From Macrobrachium rosenbergii (lineage: Eukaryota > Arthropoda > Malacostraca > Decapoda > Palaemonidae): a stretch of DNA of 64,000 nt. The stretch is taken from NCBI RefSeq assembly GCF_040412425.1, contig NC_089766.1, forward strand, positions 19,117,929 to 19,181,928, read 5' to 3'. Every line of letters starts with the position of its first letter. Position 1 is the stretch's first letter. This document shows, piece by piece, positions 26,827 through 37,700 of this stretch. The position numbers were made by a program, and so were the translations under genes. Under the pieces are notes generated by a model. It worked only from the letters and a program-made list of their open reading frames with translations. It made no database searches and was not told the DNA's origin.

Positions 26827-26828
<2 letters not shown>
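26751..26828 (+). repeat. R2 SINE 3' end, 5'-truncated
   Basis: It matches the last ~75 bp of the R2 element at 30,878-31,333: a CAAGTCCTTCAAAGAAGGCA string, a degenerate ATAAGAAATGAGAAT and AGCACGTTAAAACGAA, then a (GAA)-type tail. It lies between two TA tracts. 5' truncation is normal for target-primed retroposition. Confidence 0.8.
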
Positions 26829-26910
<82 letters not shown>

Positions 26911-26952
26911 TTATAAGTATATGTATACATATACATATATATATATATATTT
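26829..26952. repeat. (TA)n tract
   Basis: Interrupted TA dinucleotides directly following the R2 tail. Confidence 0.95.
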
Positions 26953-28134
26953 AATAGTCTTATCTATCATTGTAAACCACATCATTCAACGTAAAAGGAT
27001 AAGAAAATTCTCTGTTTTAAATTTTGTGCTATATATTAATCCTGGGACTGACCAGGTGAAGAATTACTAACTTATAATCCGGGTTAAGAAGTTCCGTGTT
27101 CTTCACTCCGGTGGTCAGAAATACTAACAGTGGCTTTCCTTTACCTGAACCTCAGCCAGATGCAGCCAGACGACGATATGCGAGATTATCATATTTTGGT
27201 CAAGCCAGACCAACCTGAACTCTATTAATCCTGCTCATCGAGGTGACTGAAACTGCGGTCAGGTGCAGCTGATCGCGCGCAATTGGCTAAGCGGTGTTGT
27301 GCCGATCCGGTGCATGACGAACTGGCTGAGAAGAGAGTCTGTGACCCCGGGCTTAGGCTGGGCCATGGCTGGTGCTGCAATGGCGGGTGACGAGCCGTCA
27401 GCAACATTAAATCTGTACAAGAAACGGAAGAAGCATCCGAGCGTTTACAACTACGCGCGGAATGAATGTTCCAATAAATTCTTAGGGCCTTCGATGAAGA
27501 ATTTTACGTAAATTCAAACAACTGATTTCGCATCCTTGTTTGATTTACGTAGAATTCTGAACCAACTCATTATATGCGTGTTGCTGTTCAGTATTTTTTG
27601 GGGGTAGGGTGAGGTGCTGAGAGGTTGTCATAATTTTTTATCTAATTTCCTAACAAGGCTCACGTTTTAAGGTTGATGCAGGGAGCCCTCCTTGAACCAG
27701 CCTCCTCGGATTACATCAAGACCCCTGGAAAGGACTGCACTCGCGAGAAAGTTGTCAAAATAATTAAGTGTCCCTCTCATCATTTTTAATTTGTTTTCCC
27801 ATTATTTCCCGAAACATCTGCTTTTGCACTTGCTACTACAATAAATCAGACTCGTGTGTATTATGTTTGCTCTTATTTGTGTATCTGGAGGTGTGTGTTT
27901 TTCACATTATTATTTAATCTGAATTATTTTCTTTTAGATTGCTACAGTGCCTGCAGTGGAGTTTGCTGGCTCTCCGGCATCCATCCACGTCGCTTTCAAC
28001 AAAAATTTGGCTGAAGGAGTCTTCCTGCGGCTGTTTTTGACCTTTGTTCCCTCATTTACATATTTAGAAGTCTGTTGCTCACTTGCTTTGGGACAAGTAG
28101 GTATGAAATGCTGTTGCTCTTTTGCACTGCGGCA
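26953..28134 (+). other. Region with weak candidate host exon(s)
   Basis: 27,230-27,420 is relatively CpG-rich, and an ORF at 27,263-27,511 includes NLYKKRKKHPSVYNYARNEC, unassigned. A possible internal exon is about 27,939-28,133: a pyrimidine-rich acceptor TTATTTTCTTTTAG precedes it, the frame is open for 65 codons starting IATVPAVEFAG, and GTGAGTAAG donor-like sequence follows. The in-frame stop sits exactly at the acceptor TAG, as expected for a real splice boundary but also by chance. No domain is recognised. RNA evidence would decide. Confidence 0.2.
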
Positions 28135-28937
28135 CGTGAGTAAGAATTAGGTGGCTCATTCTCAGTTTTTGTAGGAACAACGTGCAGTTACATTGAGGGT
28201 CTCTGGCCCACGCTCATGCTTCTGGTGACATTGTTGAAGAACACAAGACATCCGTAATAGTGTCTAGTAATTCATGGGTGACTTGATGTCTTCATTACTT
28301 TGCCAAGGAGAATTTTGTTTGTTTTTGTTTGTTTGTTCATCTGTTGGTTCACAAGATGACTAAAAATTAGCAGATTTTTGTGGTAATATTACCAGTTGGT
28401 TGGCCTCGTTGTTTGCATCAAATGGTTGGATTCTGTGAGAGATAGGAAAGACCTTCTGAGAAGAGATTGCTATGTAAGTCAGCATAACCAGAGGGTCTTT
28501 AAAGCAGCGTCTCCTCCTCCTCCTCCTCCTCGGCCACAGACACAGTCTTGGTTTTCTGCCTGGTGGTTTTCACGAGTTCTCTGCAGGAGTCATGGCGCCT
28601 GGGGGCTGTCCTTCTGACCAGCAGCCTCTCCAGTTGTCGTCACTTTCCACTTGAAGGCCAAATATTTTTGGCTATTTGGTCTCGAGACCCTCCAGCCTGG
28701 GAATAGCCTAGAAGTCTCTTTAGGCTGCCACAATAATGATGGTGATTGTCAACATTAGAAATGATGATGATTTTAGTTTCAACTTTTGACTGGTGGTGGT
28801 TGGTTCTTGTTAATTAGGCTGCCATTACATGAATAACCCAAGTTTGATCTCTTGTATTCTGGTAAAGACATTTCACCATTAGCAAGTCTTGAGTGCTTAG
28901 TACAGTGACCTGTAGTTACTAACTTTATATTGCAATA

Positions 28938-29008
<71 letters not shown>

Positions 29009-29241
29009 GTTTCAGATTAATGGTGTTGATTTTGGTTTGCAGTTTTAAAGTGAAGCGTTTTTTATTGCTTTTCAGAATTCAGTGCTCCTTTTCAGAGGTA
29101 ACTGACTAAACTTTTAATTATCTTTGATGGTGATTATCGACAGATTTTGCCAAGAAAGAGTCAAGTTCAAAAGCGTTTGTGTGTTGAACCAAGTATTTCA
29201 TCAGTTTTGTAAATGACTCAATATTGCCAGACGCCCCCTTC

Positions 29242-29294
<53 letters not shown>

Positions 29295-29905
29295 AATGCT
29301 TGCTTCCTTGTTCTTTTGAAGGATATCAGTCTTTTTCTCCAGTAACTGTTCCACGTTTTGTCTTCGTAAACTTCTTATTATTTTAACAAGAAGCAAATAA
29401 TTTTCCCTCGAAGTTAAATTAGGGTTGCATCTTCACACTGCTCTAAGTTCCTCACTTACCGAATAGGTATTAGTTAAGTTTTTAATGTTAATATAATAAG
29501 CATTGACATGATTCTGTCAGCGGTAGATTCCTGGATAATCTGAGGCCAGTTTGAGGCGACTTGAATATTTCGGTGGTGAACAACAATTCTAGGTGGCGGT
29601 ACAGGTGGAAGTCCTCTTCTGGGTTGGAGTTCGGTTTGGTTCATTTTGTGATGGAATTTCGTCTATGAGGTAAGTTCTTGGGGTAGCTGTCATTGCGAAG
29701 ATCTTTTTCTTATGCATCCTTTGGTAAATCCACCTTTCAGTGGTGCATGTGTTTGTAGATGGGAAAGCAGTTAATTTGCATAAAAATGCAAATTTGCTTT
29801 TATTCAAATGTCATTGGACACATAAATATCATGAGCAGTCGTCATCCTAGGAGTTATTTATACTGGTGTATTAAACCAGCTGTTGCTCTTTCTCATTTGA
29901 GGGTA

Positions 29906-29976
<71 letters not shown>

Positions 29977-30057
29977 TTTATAAACTTTCATGGACAGAAG
30001 TTATGGCTCCAGATATTTCATATAAATTGTTTCTCCAAAAAGACATTTTCCACAGAA

Positions 30058-30120
<63 letters not shown>

Positions 30121-30148
30121 ACAAGTTGCTATTAGACCTCGATCTGCT
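28135..30148. repeat. Anonymous sequence with (TC)n tracts
   Basis: (TC)n tracts at 28,940-29,005, 29,245-29,291, 29,908-29,975 (one CC interruption) and 30,061-30,117, plus a short (CCT)n at about 28,510-28,531. Leu/Ser ORFs over them are artefacts. Confidence 0.9.
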
Positions 30149-30210
30149 TAGACCTTACAGACCTTACAATTCATTCGGGTTGCCCCAGGTCCCTCAGTAT
30201 GAGGCGCCTA
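30149..30210 (-). repeat. Short copy of LINE B 3'-terminal sequence
   Basis: GACCTTACAGACCTTACAAT, GGGTTGCCCCAGGTCCCTCA and adjacent bases match 8,461-8,517, the 3' end of LINE B, in the same orientation. It may be a very short 5'-truncated insertion or the tail of a SINE that borrows the LINE B 3' end. The (TC)n at 30,061-30,117 is just upstream. Confidence 0.7.
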
Positions 30211-30393
30211 AGGAGGGCCTCGACGAGGTCACCTTTGTTTTCAGAGAGGTTATATTAATCTAGAGGTCAAATCACGTGTCATTGGTTTTGATTTTTTTTT
30301 TTTGTGACCCTTTTTGATACACTTCTAAAGAAATGGAGATTTGTTTTACTCGTGCTAGCGTCACCTCATTCTCATAGTTTTATGGAACTGTGG

Positions 30394-30394
<1 letters not shown>

Positions 30395-30431
<37 letters not shown>
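30395..30431. repeat. (GT)n tract
   Basis: GT dinucleotide run of about 36 bp. Confidence 0.95.
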
Positions 30432-30432
<1 letters not shown>

Positions 30433-30517
30433 GAGGTCCACTTTCTGAAATCTAGAGGTGAGTGGTTGTTGCAGCAGGAATTCTTTCTCTCTGGCCTTCT
30501 TCCCTTGTCATATATCC

Positions 30518-30826
30518 CGTAGCCGGGTAATGCCGTCTGTGCACCTCACGCGTTGCACTGTAGGCGTTACTGAAGGGTCTTTGCAGCGTGCCTTCCGTGG
30601 CCCCTTGCTGCTGCTTCAACCCCTTTCATTCCTTTTCTGTACCTCCTTTCATATTTTCACGCTGCTTCCGTCTTACCTTCCACCCTCTCTAACAATTGAT
30701 TCATGAATTACCCAGCTGCTCTGAGTTTTCTCCTGTTACTTAACCCTTCGACCTTATGCTGTCAGTTTCGTTTCAGCTGAATGACCTCATAGGTCCCAGA
30801 GCAGCCTTCGACCTCTATTCTCAAGG
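30518..30826 (+). repeat. R1 SINE-like repeat, opposite orientation
   Basis: This is the reverse complement of the other R1 copies. Fixed-end CGTAGCCGGGTAATGCCGTC comes first, then TTGCACTGTAGGCGTTACT, CCACCCTCTCTAACAATTGA and ATGACCTCATAGGTCCCAG, ending in the tail side. Being the only copy in this orientation, it confirms a dispersed mobile family. Confidence 0.8.
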
Positions 30827-30877
30827 CACTTCCGTCCTTCCTTCGTCTGCCTTTATTTCTGGGCATTGTTGTTATTA

Positions 30878-31333
30878 TCAGCCCTCGATGTAGCTAGGTT
30901 GGTAGAGAAGGCAGCCACAGTCTTCATAGAAGCCTGTGGCGAGGGTTCAATCCCGCCTTCGACCAGTCAGAGCAGACACTTTTACTATCCGTGTAGACAC
31001 CCGGGATTACGTGTATAATCAGCGGATAGGTTTACTGAAAGCAAATGCGTTATTATAGACTAATACACACATAAACAAGGCATATCAACATCTTCTAAAA
31101 CATAACAGACACCTCACACGTCTCCGACTGTCAGCCTACCCACCCGGATTCTCCTCGTGCTGCTGCGGAGAAAAGGGAGCGATTCGGTAATACATGTACA
31201 CATTCGTTACCGGGGTCCTGGCGATGTCAGGCAGACGGCCGATCAGGTGCGGCCTGTACCATAGATCAAAGTCCTTCAAAGAGGCACCGTGCCACCCCAT
31301 ATAAAAAATGGGAATAAGCACGTTAAAACGAAG
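30878..31333 (+). repeat. R2 SINE with tRNA-like head, near full-length
   Basis: The head (about 30,882-30,957) carries an A-box-like TAGCTAGGTTGG at 30,891-30,902 and a B-box GGTTCAATCCC at 30,944-30,954, spaced like internal Pol III promoters. The body runs through a CCGTGTAGACACCCGGGATT segment and GGCGATGTCAGGCAG, ending AGCACGTTAAAACGAAG. Two other copies share the body or tail: 48,168-48,560 and 26,751-26,828. Those copies end in (GAA)n; here the tail is followed by (GT)n. A tRNA-derived SINE is the natural reading. Confidence 0.8.
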
Positions 31334-31336
31334 ATT

Positions 31337-31367
31337 GTGTGTGTGTGTGTTTGTGTGTGTGTTTGTT
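31337..31367. repeat. (GT)n tract
   Basis: GT run between the R2 SINE and the LTR retrotransposon. Confidence 0.85.
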
Positions 31368-31394
31368 CATCGGTTTTAGTTTATAGTTTTGTAA

Positions 31395-31687
31395 TGTCAT
31401 CTTGTTGTCATTATTTAATTAGTTGATTTGTCTTAGCTTTAATTTTAAATGTTAAATTTTTGTCACAATGTATTTAGTGGTTCAGGCGTCATTTCTGTCT
31501 ATTTCTTCATGTATTAAAATTAAGTGATTTTTCTTAGTGTTTATTTTCACCCCCAAATTGGTTTTGCACACATTGGTTGATTGTCTTGTGATGCGATTTC
31601 ACTTACTGAATTTCGTATTCTACGGTTAGTGAATATAGTATTGGAAAATTATACAAGTGTATGTTGTGGTGGTAACGACCCATCACA
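31395..31687 (+). repeat. 5' LTR (293 bp)
   Basis: Begins TGTCATCTTG and ends CATCACA. It aligns along its length with 37,411-37,700, differing by substitutions and small indels (for example an extra CACACA near 31,568). Transcription signals were not resolved. Confidence 0.95.
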
Positions 31688-31690
31688 AAC

Positions 31691-31708
31691 TGGCGGCCGT
31701 GACAGGAT
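31691..31708 (+). other. Primer binding site
   Basis: TGGCGGCCGTGACAGGAT starts 3 bp after the 5' LTR with the TGG complementary to a tRNA CCA end. From memory, the complement resembles the 3' end of an arginine tRNA with one mismatch. The tRNA assignment is tentative. Confidence 0.7.
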
Positions 31709-31830
31709 ATTTTGTTCCTGCAAGTATTCACTGAGTGTAAAATTGATTCTGGGAGTTTATTTTGGGCAACAGTTTTTGTCTCCAGATTTGATATTTTTTT
31801 GGGTATTGTTTTGAGGTTTGATTGAGCAAA

Positions 31831-32960
31831 ATGAGTACTATTGATGTTTAAGAGCTGTAGTGGAGAGGAGATTTGGCAAGCAAGGCTACTTGAAGTTGGA
31901 TAGGCTTGAGTTAGAGCAAGTGGCTCAGCATTTGGAAATTGAATTTGATTCGTCTGTGAGAAGAGCCTATTGTTGAAGGTATATGATTATGTTAAAACTG
32001 TGAAGACAGAGGGGAAATGAAGGTAGTCAAGAGGAGTGTCTGTAGAGTTTTGAATAAGCAAATTGAGTTAAACAATAGAGTTTAATATAGAAAAATTTGG
32101 GGCAGAGGAAGAGAGAGAGAGAGGCAGTTTGAGGAAATGCGTTTAATGGATCTGTTTCTCTCCTCTTCCCCAACCAGGGAGGTGACGCCTACTATTAATT
32201 TGTCAGAGGCACTCAAATTTGTGCCATTTTTCAAGAGTGTAATGGCGGAGTTTTTGTTTTCATTTGAGAGGATTTGCCGCTAAATTGCAGTGGCCTCAAG
32301 GTACTGGACATTACTTATCCGAGTAAATTGATGAGTGGGGCTCCAGAAAGTGTATGTTACGTTGGATGAGAGTTTATCATCCAGCTATGATAATGTGAAA
32401 GCCATTGCTAAAAAGCTTAGCAGGCTTGTCCTGAAGCTTATAGACAGCGTTTCAGGAATTTACAAAGATAGGGAACAGACGTTCGTAAATTTGCTAGAAG
32501 TAGGGCAATATACTTGAAGATTGGTTAAAAAGTCGAAAAGAAGTTGACAATTTTGAAGGGTTGAAGGAATTGGTACTTGTAGGGTTTAAGAGTGTATACC
32601 CGATAAGTTGAAAGGTGCATTTGGAAGAATTAAAGATTGATACTTTGCAGGAGGTTGCCATTGCTAGTGACGAATATTACCTGTCACATAAGAGAATGAG
32701 TTAGGGTGATGAGTAATATAAAGCCTGGTTGTGTTAGAAAGAGTCAAGTAATAATAATAATAATAATTACAATGTTTTTGGGAGGCCTAATTATGTTAAT
32801 AAGTCAGCCAGGAGGCAGAATAATAGTAATCATTTTTCTGCTAATAACAATCGTATATCTGACAGAGGTAACATAAATAATCCTGAAGGTTAAGCATGAC
32901 ATGCTTCTTCTGTAATAAAGGGGCATGTAAAAAGTCGTGTTTGCCTTTAAGAAGTCCTGA
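31831..32960 (+). pseudogene. gag region of the LTR element
   Basis: The first ATG after the PBS is at 31,831 (MSTID, then a stop), so the frame is already broken. Gag-like segments occur at 32,335-32,517 (LDESLSSSYDNVKAIAKKL, then YKDREQTFVNLLE) and around 32,620-32,700. A CCHC zinc knuckle remnant lies at 32,902-32,940: CFFCNKG with the His position damaged and a final Cys. The product would package element RNA in cytoplasmic particles. Multiple frameshifts. Confidence 0.7.
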
Positions 32961-33099
32961 AAGCTAAGGGTAGATCAGTTATGGGCATTGATAAGCGAGG
33001 AGAAGAGCCCGTCAAACGAGGAACTGACTGAACAATGACTAGTAATTGCTTTGAAAGGTATTTGTCCCGTGGTAGTGTCTCGTCTGTGGATTCGTCCAA

Positions 33100-33360
33100 A
33101 GAAAAGTGGATTCGCATTTGCAGGACACAGGAGCAGCTCAGTCGTTAATTTTAAAGAGGCATTACCTTGCGATTTTGTCCATGATTTTGAAAAGTTTGTT
33201 CTGTTGTCTAGCTTTCCAATTCAAGTTGGAGTCTATCCATCGGTAATTTCCATTTAAAATGTCCATCTTTTTCAGAATATTGAAGTTGTGTTGTGAATAG
33301 GTTTCCTGTTAAAGATGTAGATATTGTGTTAGGAAATGATGTGGCTTATAAAATAATCAG
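33100..33360 (+). pseudogene. Aspartic protease of the LTR element
   Basis: 33,118-33,150 reads LQDTGAAQSL, with the DTGA catalytic box at 33,124-33,135. A typical protease C-terminal DIVLGND follows at 33,320-33,340. Length between motifs fits a retroviral-type protease that works as a homodimer. The frame is interrupted between the motifs. Confidence 0.75.
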
Positions 33361-33519
33361 GATCCAATTTTAATGAATCGTGAAATTGCTGTCGTTACTC
33401 GTTCTAGAGCTAGTGATGTTGACGCAAGTCAACAACAGACGTAATTGTAGTAGTTTAGAACGTAGTATTATTAGTAGTAGTAGTGGTAGTAAATTAGTTG
33501 TAGATAGGAATATTTAGAC

Positions 33520-34740
33520 CTTCCAAATTGGACAAGGAAAGGCTAATTAAGCTCAGAAACAAGAATTCCAGGACCTTCCTGTTGAGTCCGGGCGAAGTGG
33601 ATGATTTAACTGTCCCAAAGTTTAAAATAATTAATAACATTCTTTACAGGTTGAGTAGGCTTCTGGGGCTGGCAATGAGTGCACATGAAGTTTTAAAACA
33701 GATATTGGTTCCTTATGTTCACAGGTTTGGCTTGATGTCGTTGGCACATGATAATGGTTGGCAGGTCATTGGAATCTAAGACAGCTAGGAAATTGCCAAG
33801 GATTATTTTTAACCCAATTGAAATCCGACATGAAGAAATTTAATGTTAATGGCTGTAGTATCTGTCAAGAAGGTCGGTAAGCCAAACCAAGTTATTCCAA
33901 AAGCTCCTTTATGTCCCATCCCTGTGGTTTCTGACCTTTTAAGGAAATTATCATTGATGTTGTCGGGCCGTTGCCCAGGACTCGTAGTGGGAATGAGTAT
34001 ATTTTCACCATGATGGATAAAATGTCTCGTTATCCAGAAGCAATTCCTCTACGATCCATCAAAAGTGCAAAAATTGTTGAGGTATTAATTAACTTTTTTA
34101 CTAGGTTCGGAATGCCTAAGGTGGTTCAATCTGATTGTGGTACAAACTTTGTTATGCAAATATTTTAAGGAAAAATGGCAGGGTGGGTATTAAGCATGTG
34201 ACTGTCTCGCTTATCATCCGGAAAGTCAGGGTGCTCTGGAGGTTTCATCAAACTCTGAAATCGATGATTAGGAAATATTGTCTAAGTCACGTCTGAGTGG
34301 GACAAAAGAATTACCATATCTTTTATTTGCTTTTCAGTCGGCTCCAGAAGTCAGTCCTCTTGGTTTATCCCCATTTAATTTGGTTTTGGGCATTGTGTTC
34401 CGGGAGTCCGCTTGATGTTGTAAGAGAGAGTCATGTGGGAAGGTGACATTCCTGATATTAATTTATTAGATTATCTGACTAATTTGGGTGATAAAATGAC
34501 GAAGGCCTGGAATTTGTAGTGAGAATTTGTGTGATCAGAGAAGAATGAAATACTTCTTTGACAGGAAGACCAAAATTCGTAACTTCGCTGAAGGCGACAA
34601 GGTATTGGTGTTGTTACCTCTTCCAGGCAATTCGTTAAAAGCTTCATTTTCAGGTCCCTGGAAAGTTTTGAAAAAAATAAGCGAGGTTAATTATTTGGTA
34701 GAAACTCTGAACGGAGGAAACCCTTTCAACTTTGATTAAT
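33520..34740 (+). pseudogene. Integrase of the LTR element (before RT)
   Basis: The N-terminal HHCC zinc domain is visible: SLAHDN near 33,740-33,757 and CSIC at 33,854-33,865. The DDE core has Asp at 33,956-33,958 (IIDVVGPLPRTRSGNE context), Asp at 34,133-34,135 (QSDCGTNF) and Glu at 34,239-34,241 (QGALE). The C-terminal region at 34,527-34,739 has a GPY/F-like module (SGPWKVLKKISEVNYLVE). Its function would be to insert the element's cDNA into chromosomes. Several frameshifts lie between the open parts. It precedes RT, unlike standard gypsy elements. Confidence 0.9.
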
Positions 34741-34969
34741 ATGTTAAAGGAATATAAGGAAAGGATAAAAAGTCATTCCTGTGGCAACAGTTGGGGAGGT
34801 TGTAAAAATTGTAATAATAGCCATTTATTTCTTTTCCAGAGGAAGAATTTAATGAAGATAAATATGGTAATGATGGTAACTTTCCAACAGGTAATAAAAC
34901 TTCTTTGAAAAATTTTGATAGTTCAGTTTCTCATTTGAGTTTTGATAAATGTAGGTCTCTAAAGAAGTT

Positions 34970-35720
34970 GGTGTTCGATTATAAAGAATTGTTTTCGGAT
35001 GTACCAGGTCAGACATGTCTTAGAACATGACGTGGATGTTTGAAGTATGCCACGCCAGTGGAAACAATCGCCATATAGATTAAATCCTTTTAAAGTGAAG
35101 TTATTGCAAAAAGAGGTGGAAATATATGTTGAAACATGGTTTGATCAGACAAGCAAAAAGCCCGCGGTCGTCACCTGTGGTGGTTAAGAAACGATGGGAA
35201 GTTTCGTATGTGTTTTGATTATAGGAGAGTTAATGTGAGTTACAAAACCCGTGGTTATCCTTTGCCACGGATAGAAGATTGCATTGATCGCATGGGGAAG
35301 TCTAAATATGAAATGAAATTTGATTTGTTAAAAAGGTTGGATTATTGGCAAGTTCCTTTCGAAACGAGCAGGGCCTTGTCAGCTTTCGTTCCCCTCAAGG
35401 GTTGTTTCAATGTCGTGTTATGCCGTTTGGTATGAAAAATGCCGCCGCCACTTTTCAGAGTTAATGAACACGTGGTGTATGTAGTTTTAGAAGGTTGTGT
35501 GGTTTATATTGATGACATTTATTTGTTATAGTGACGACTGGGACACACATTTTAAAGCGTAGGCATTGTTTGAGGTATTGAAGAAAGCTGGTTTGAGTGG
35601 TTAATTTAAGAAAAATTGAATTTAAAAGCGAAGGTTGTTTATTTGGGTCACTTAGTTGGATGGTAAAGTTGCCCCTAAACAAGCAAATGTGGAGATTTAA
35701 TGAAAAGATTTCTGTTCCTA
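34970..35720 (+). pseudogene. Reverse transcriptase of the LTR element
   Basis: RT motifs in order: PYRLNPFKVKLLQKEVE with HGLIRQAKSPRSSPVV (about 35,070-35,190), CFDYRRVN (35,211-35,234), YPLPRIEDCIDRMGKSKY, PFGMKNAAATF (about 35,422-35,456) and the catalytic YIDD at 35,505-35,516. These are Ty3/gypsy-type sequences, not copia-type. At least three frameshifts are present. It lies downstream of integrase with no intervening LTR. Confidence 0.9.
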
Positions 35721-35799
35721 AGTGCCGAAGGATGTCAGGAAGTTCTTAGGTTTGCTAGGGTATTATCGTCGGTTTGTAAAAGAATTTCTCTGACATCCT

Positions 35800-36300
35800 T
35801 TGTTCCACTTACTAACCTATTGAAAAAGAAGGTCGCGCGTTCATTTGGACGAAGGAGCGCAGAATGCTTTTGAAGGATTTTGAAGGGATACTCTCAGTTC
35901 CCCATTCTTAGGGCTCCGGATTTCGACCTCCATTTTCGCTTGCCACTGACGCAAGAAGTGACGTCAGTAATCAGGCGGTTTTATTACAGAACGACAGGCA
36001 AGGCGTTCTCACGAAGCAATTCTTTTCCCAGTGTAACCTCCGCTCAACAAATATTCGACGGTCGAGAAGGAAACACTCGCATTAATCTTGGCCATTAATC
36101 ATTTTCTGTTTATCTATCTTCCCCCAGGAACTCAATAAAGATTATGACAGATCATAATCCGTGACTTTTCATCAACAGATACAAAAATAAAAATCAACGT
36201 CTGATGGGGTGGAGTGTCATGTTGCAAAATGGAACTTGCAGTTTTTCTCATATACCGGAAGAGATAATGTAGTGGCGTGCTCTCTCTCGCAGCGTTGGGT
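35800..36300 (+). pseudogene. RNase H of the LTR element
   Basis: It follows RT with APDFDLHF, then ATDA at 35,942-35,953 (the catalytic TDA), YSTVEKET-like sequence near 36,054, a YDRS*-type damaged TDH region near 36,140, and GRDNVVAC near 36,260. Order and motif spacing fit gypsy RNase H, which removes RNA from the RNA-DNA hybrid. Frames shift repeatedly. Confidence 0.75.
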
Positions 36301-37400
36301 AGGGATTCGGCAAGAAAGGGGCTCTGCGGATGACGTAAAGTAGTATCTGTATCGTTCAATTGCGGTGTGTGCTGTCAGAAGTAGGTAGTTAGGTTTGTAT
36401 TCTTAGAAAGTAGATGAGTGTATAAGGACAATGAATATGTATTAATCTGAATTTTCTTTACAGAATTCCATAAATGTCTGGGACTGTAAAATTAGTTATG
36501 TTTTTGCTGTAAGTTTTATAGGTGAGGTAAAGATGGTACTCGTTTGAATTTTTGTGGCAAGAGGTAATTTTAAGATGAGTTGGTGGTGTGTTATTTCTGG
36601 AATACGCTTTTGCAGATATTATTGTGTATAGTTTTATGCTACTGATGAGAGTACTTGTATAGGCGGTTGTTGATGGTCGTTGGGGTTGTGGTAAGACACT
36701 GTTGGGTGATTGATTATGCAGTTGGTGTTAATCAGAGAGGATTTACTTAATGAAGATGATAGCTACTAATCCGGGTATTCTGTGTTTTCAGGCATAACTA
36801 CGCTTCACGAGTTTGCGTGTTCAGGTTGCACAGGGAAAACTGTGCTGGTTTTCTCTGTGTCATCCATTATAGGTGTGTGTACTCGGTAGGACACTTTTAT
36901 AGTGATTTAGTGTGTTGACACGGTGGTGTAAATGACTCTTGTTCGCTGAACATTTTTGCAATGAGCGATGTGAGATATGAAGTGAGAAACCGTTAAGTGT
37001 GTAAAAATAGTTATGGCCTATGAACAAATATGTGGAATCCGGAGTGGAGCAATGTAGCTCTTGATTATGTACCTGTGTGAGAGCCTTGGAGCTATTGGTT
37101 TGGTGTTGGTTTTCTGTATTGTGTAATATTTTGAATTTGTATTGTATGATATTGGGTTACTTTTGATATTTTGTTAATGTGATATTATGTTAGTGCCTTT
37201 CTTGTGAGCTGCATCCTTGTTCTTTTGCCACCCCGTCCCTCATTTTGTTTTTGGTATCATGCTCTAATTATATAATTGTTTTTTCACAGATTTTATGAAA
37301 TCATTATTTCTGTTGTTTGACTATTTTTATAAGTGATTATTTTATATTTCTTTTAAATTTATTTTTTTTATTTATTTTTTTTTTTTTGAAAAAAACGTCT
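36301..37400. other. Noncoding 3' part of the LTR element
   Basis: About 1.1 kb with no recognisable ORF and no envelope-like sequence, ending in T-rich sequence (37,340-37,400). Confidence 0.6.
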
Positions 37401-37410
37401 TTTAAGGAGG
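37401..37410 (+). other. Polypurine tract
   Basis: TTTAAGGAGG lies immediately before the 3' LTR, the expected place for the plus-strand primer. It is short. Confidence 0.65.
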
Positions 37411-37700
37411 TGTCATCTTTATTTGTCATTATTTAATTAGTTGATTTGTCTTAACACAATTTTAAATGTTAGAATTTTTGTCACAATGTATTTAGTGGTT
37501 CAGGCGTCATTTCTGTCTATTTCTTCATGTATTAAAATTAGTGATTTTTTCTTGGTGTTTATTTCACCCCCAAATTGGTTTTGTTGGTTGATTGTCTTGT
37601 GATGCGATTTCATACTGTGAATTTCATTATTCTGGTTAGTGAATACTAGTATTGGAAAATTATACAAGTGTATGTTGTGGTGGTAAAACGACCCATCACA
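37411..37700 (+). repeat. 3' LTR (290 bp)
   Basis: Matches the 5' LTR end to end, starting TGTCATC and ending CATCACA, and is followed by the GTAA target duplication at 37,701-37,704. Confidence 0.95.

Noticed and set aside
30878..30957. Functional tRNA gene
   Set aside because: The A box is imperfect, a cloverleaf does not close well, and it is joined to a dispersed repeat body; a SINE head fits better.
36301..37400. Envelope gene in the LTR element
   Set aside because: No open frame or membrane-protein pattern; the 1.1 kb is broken and AT-rich.
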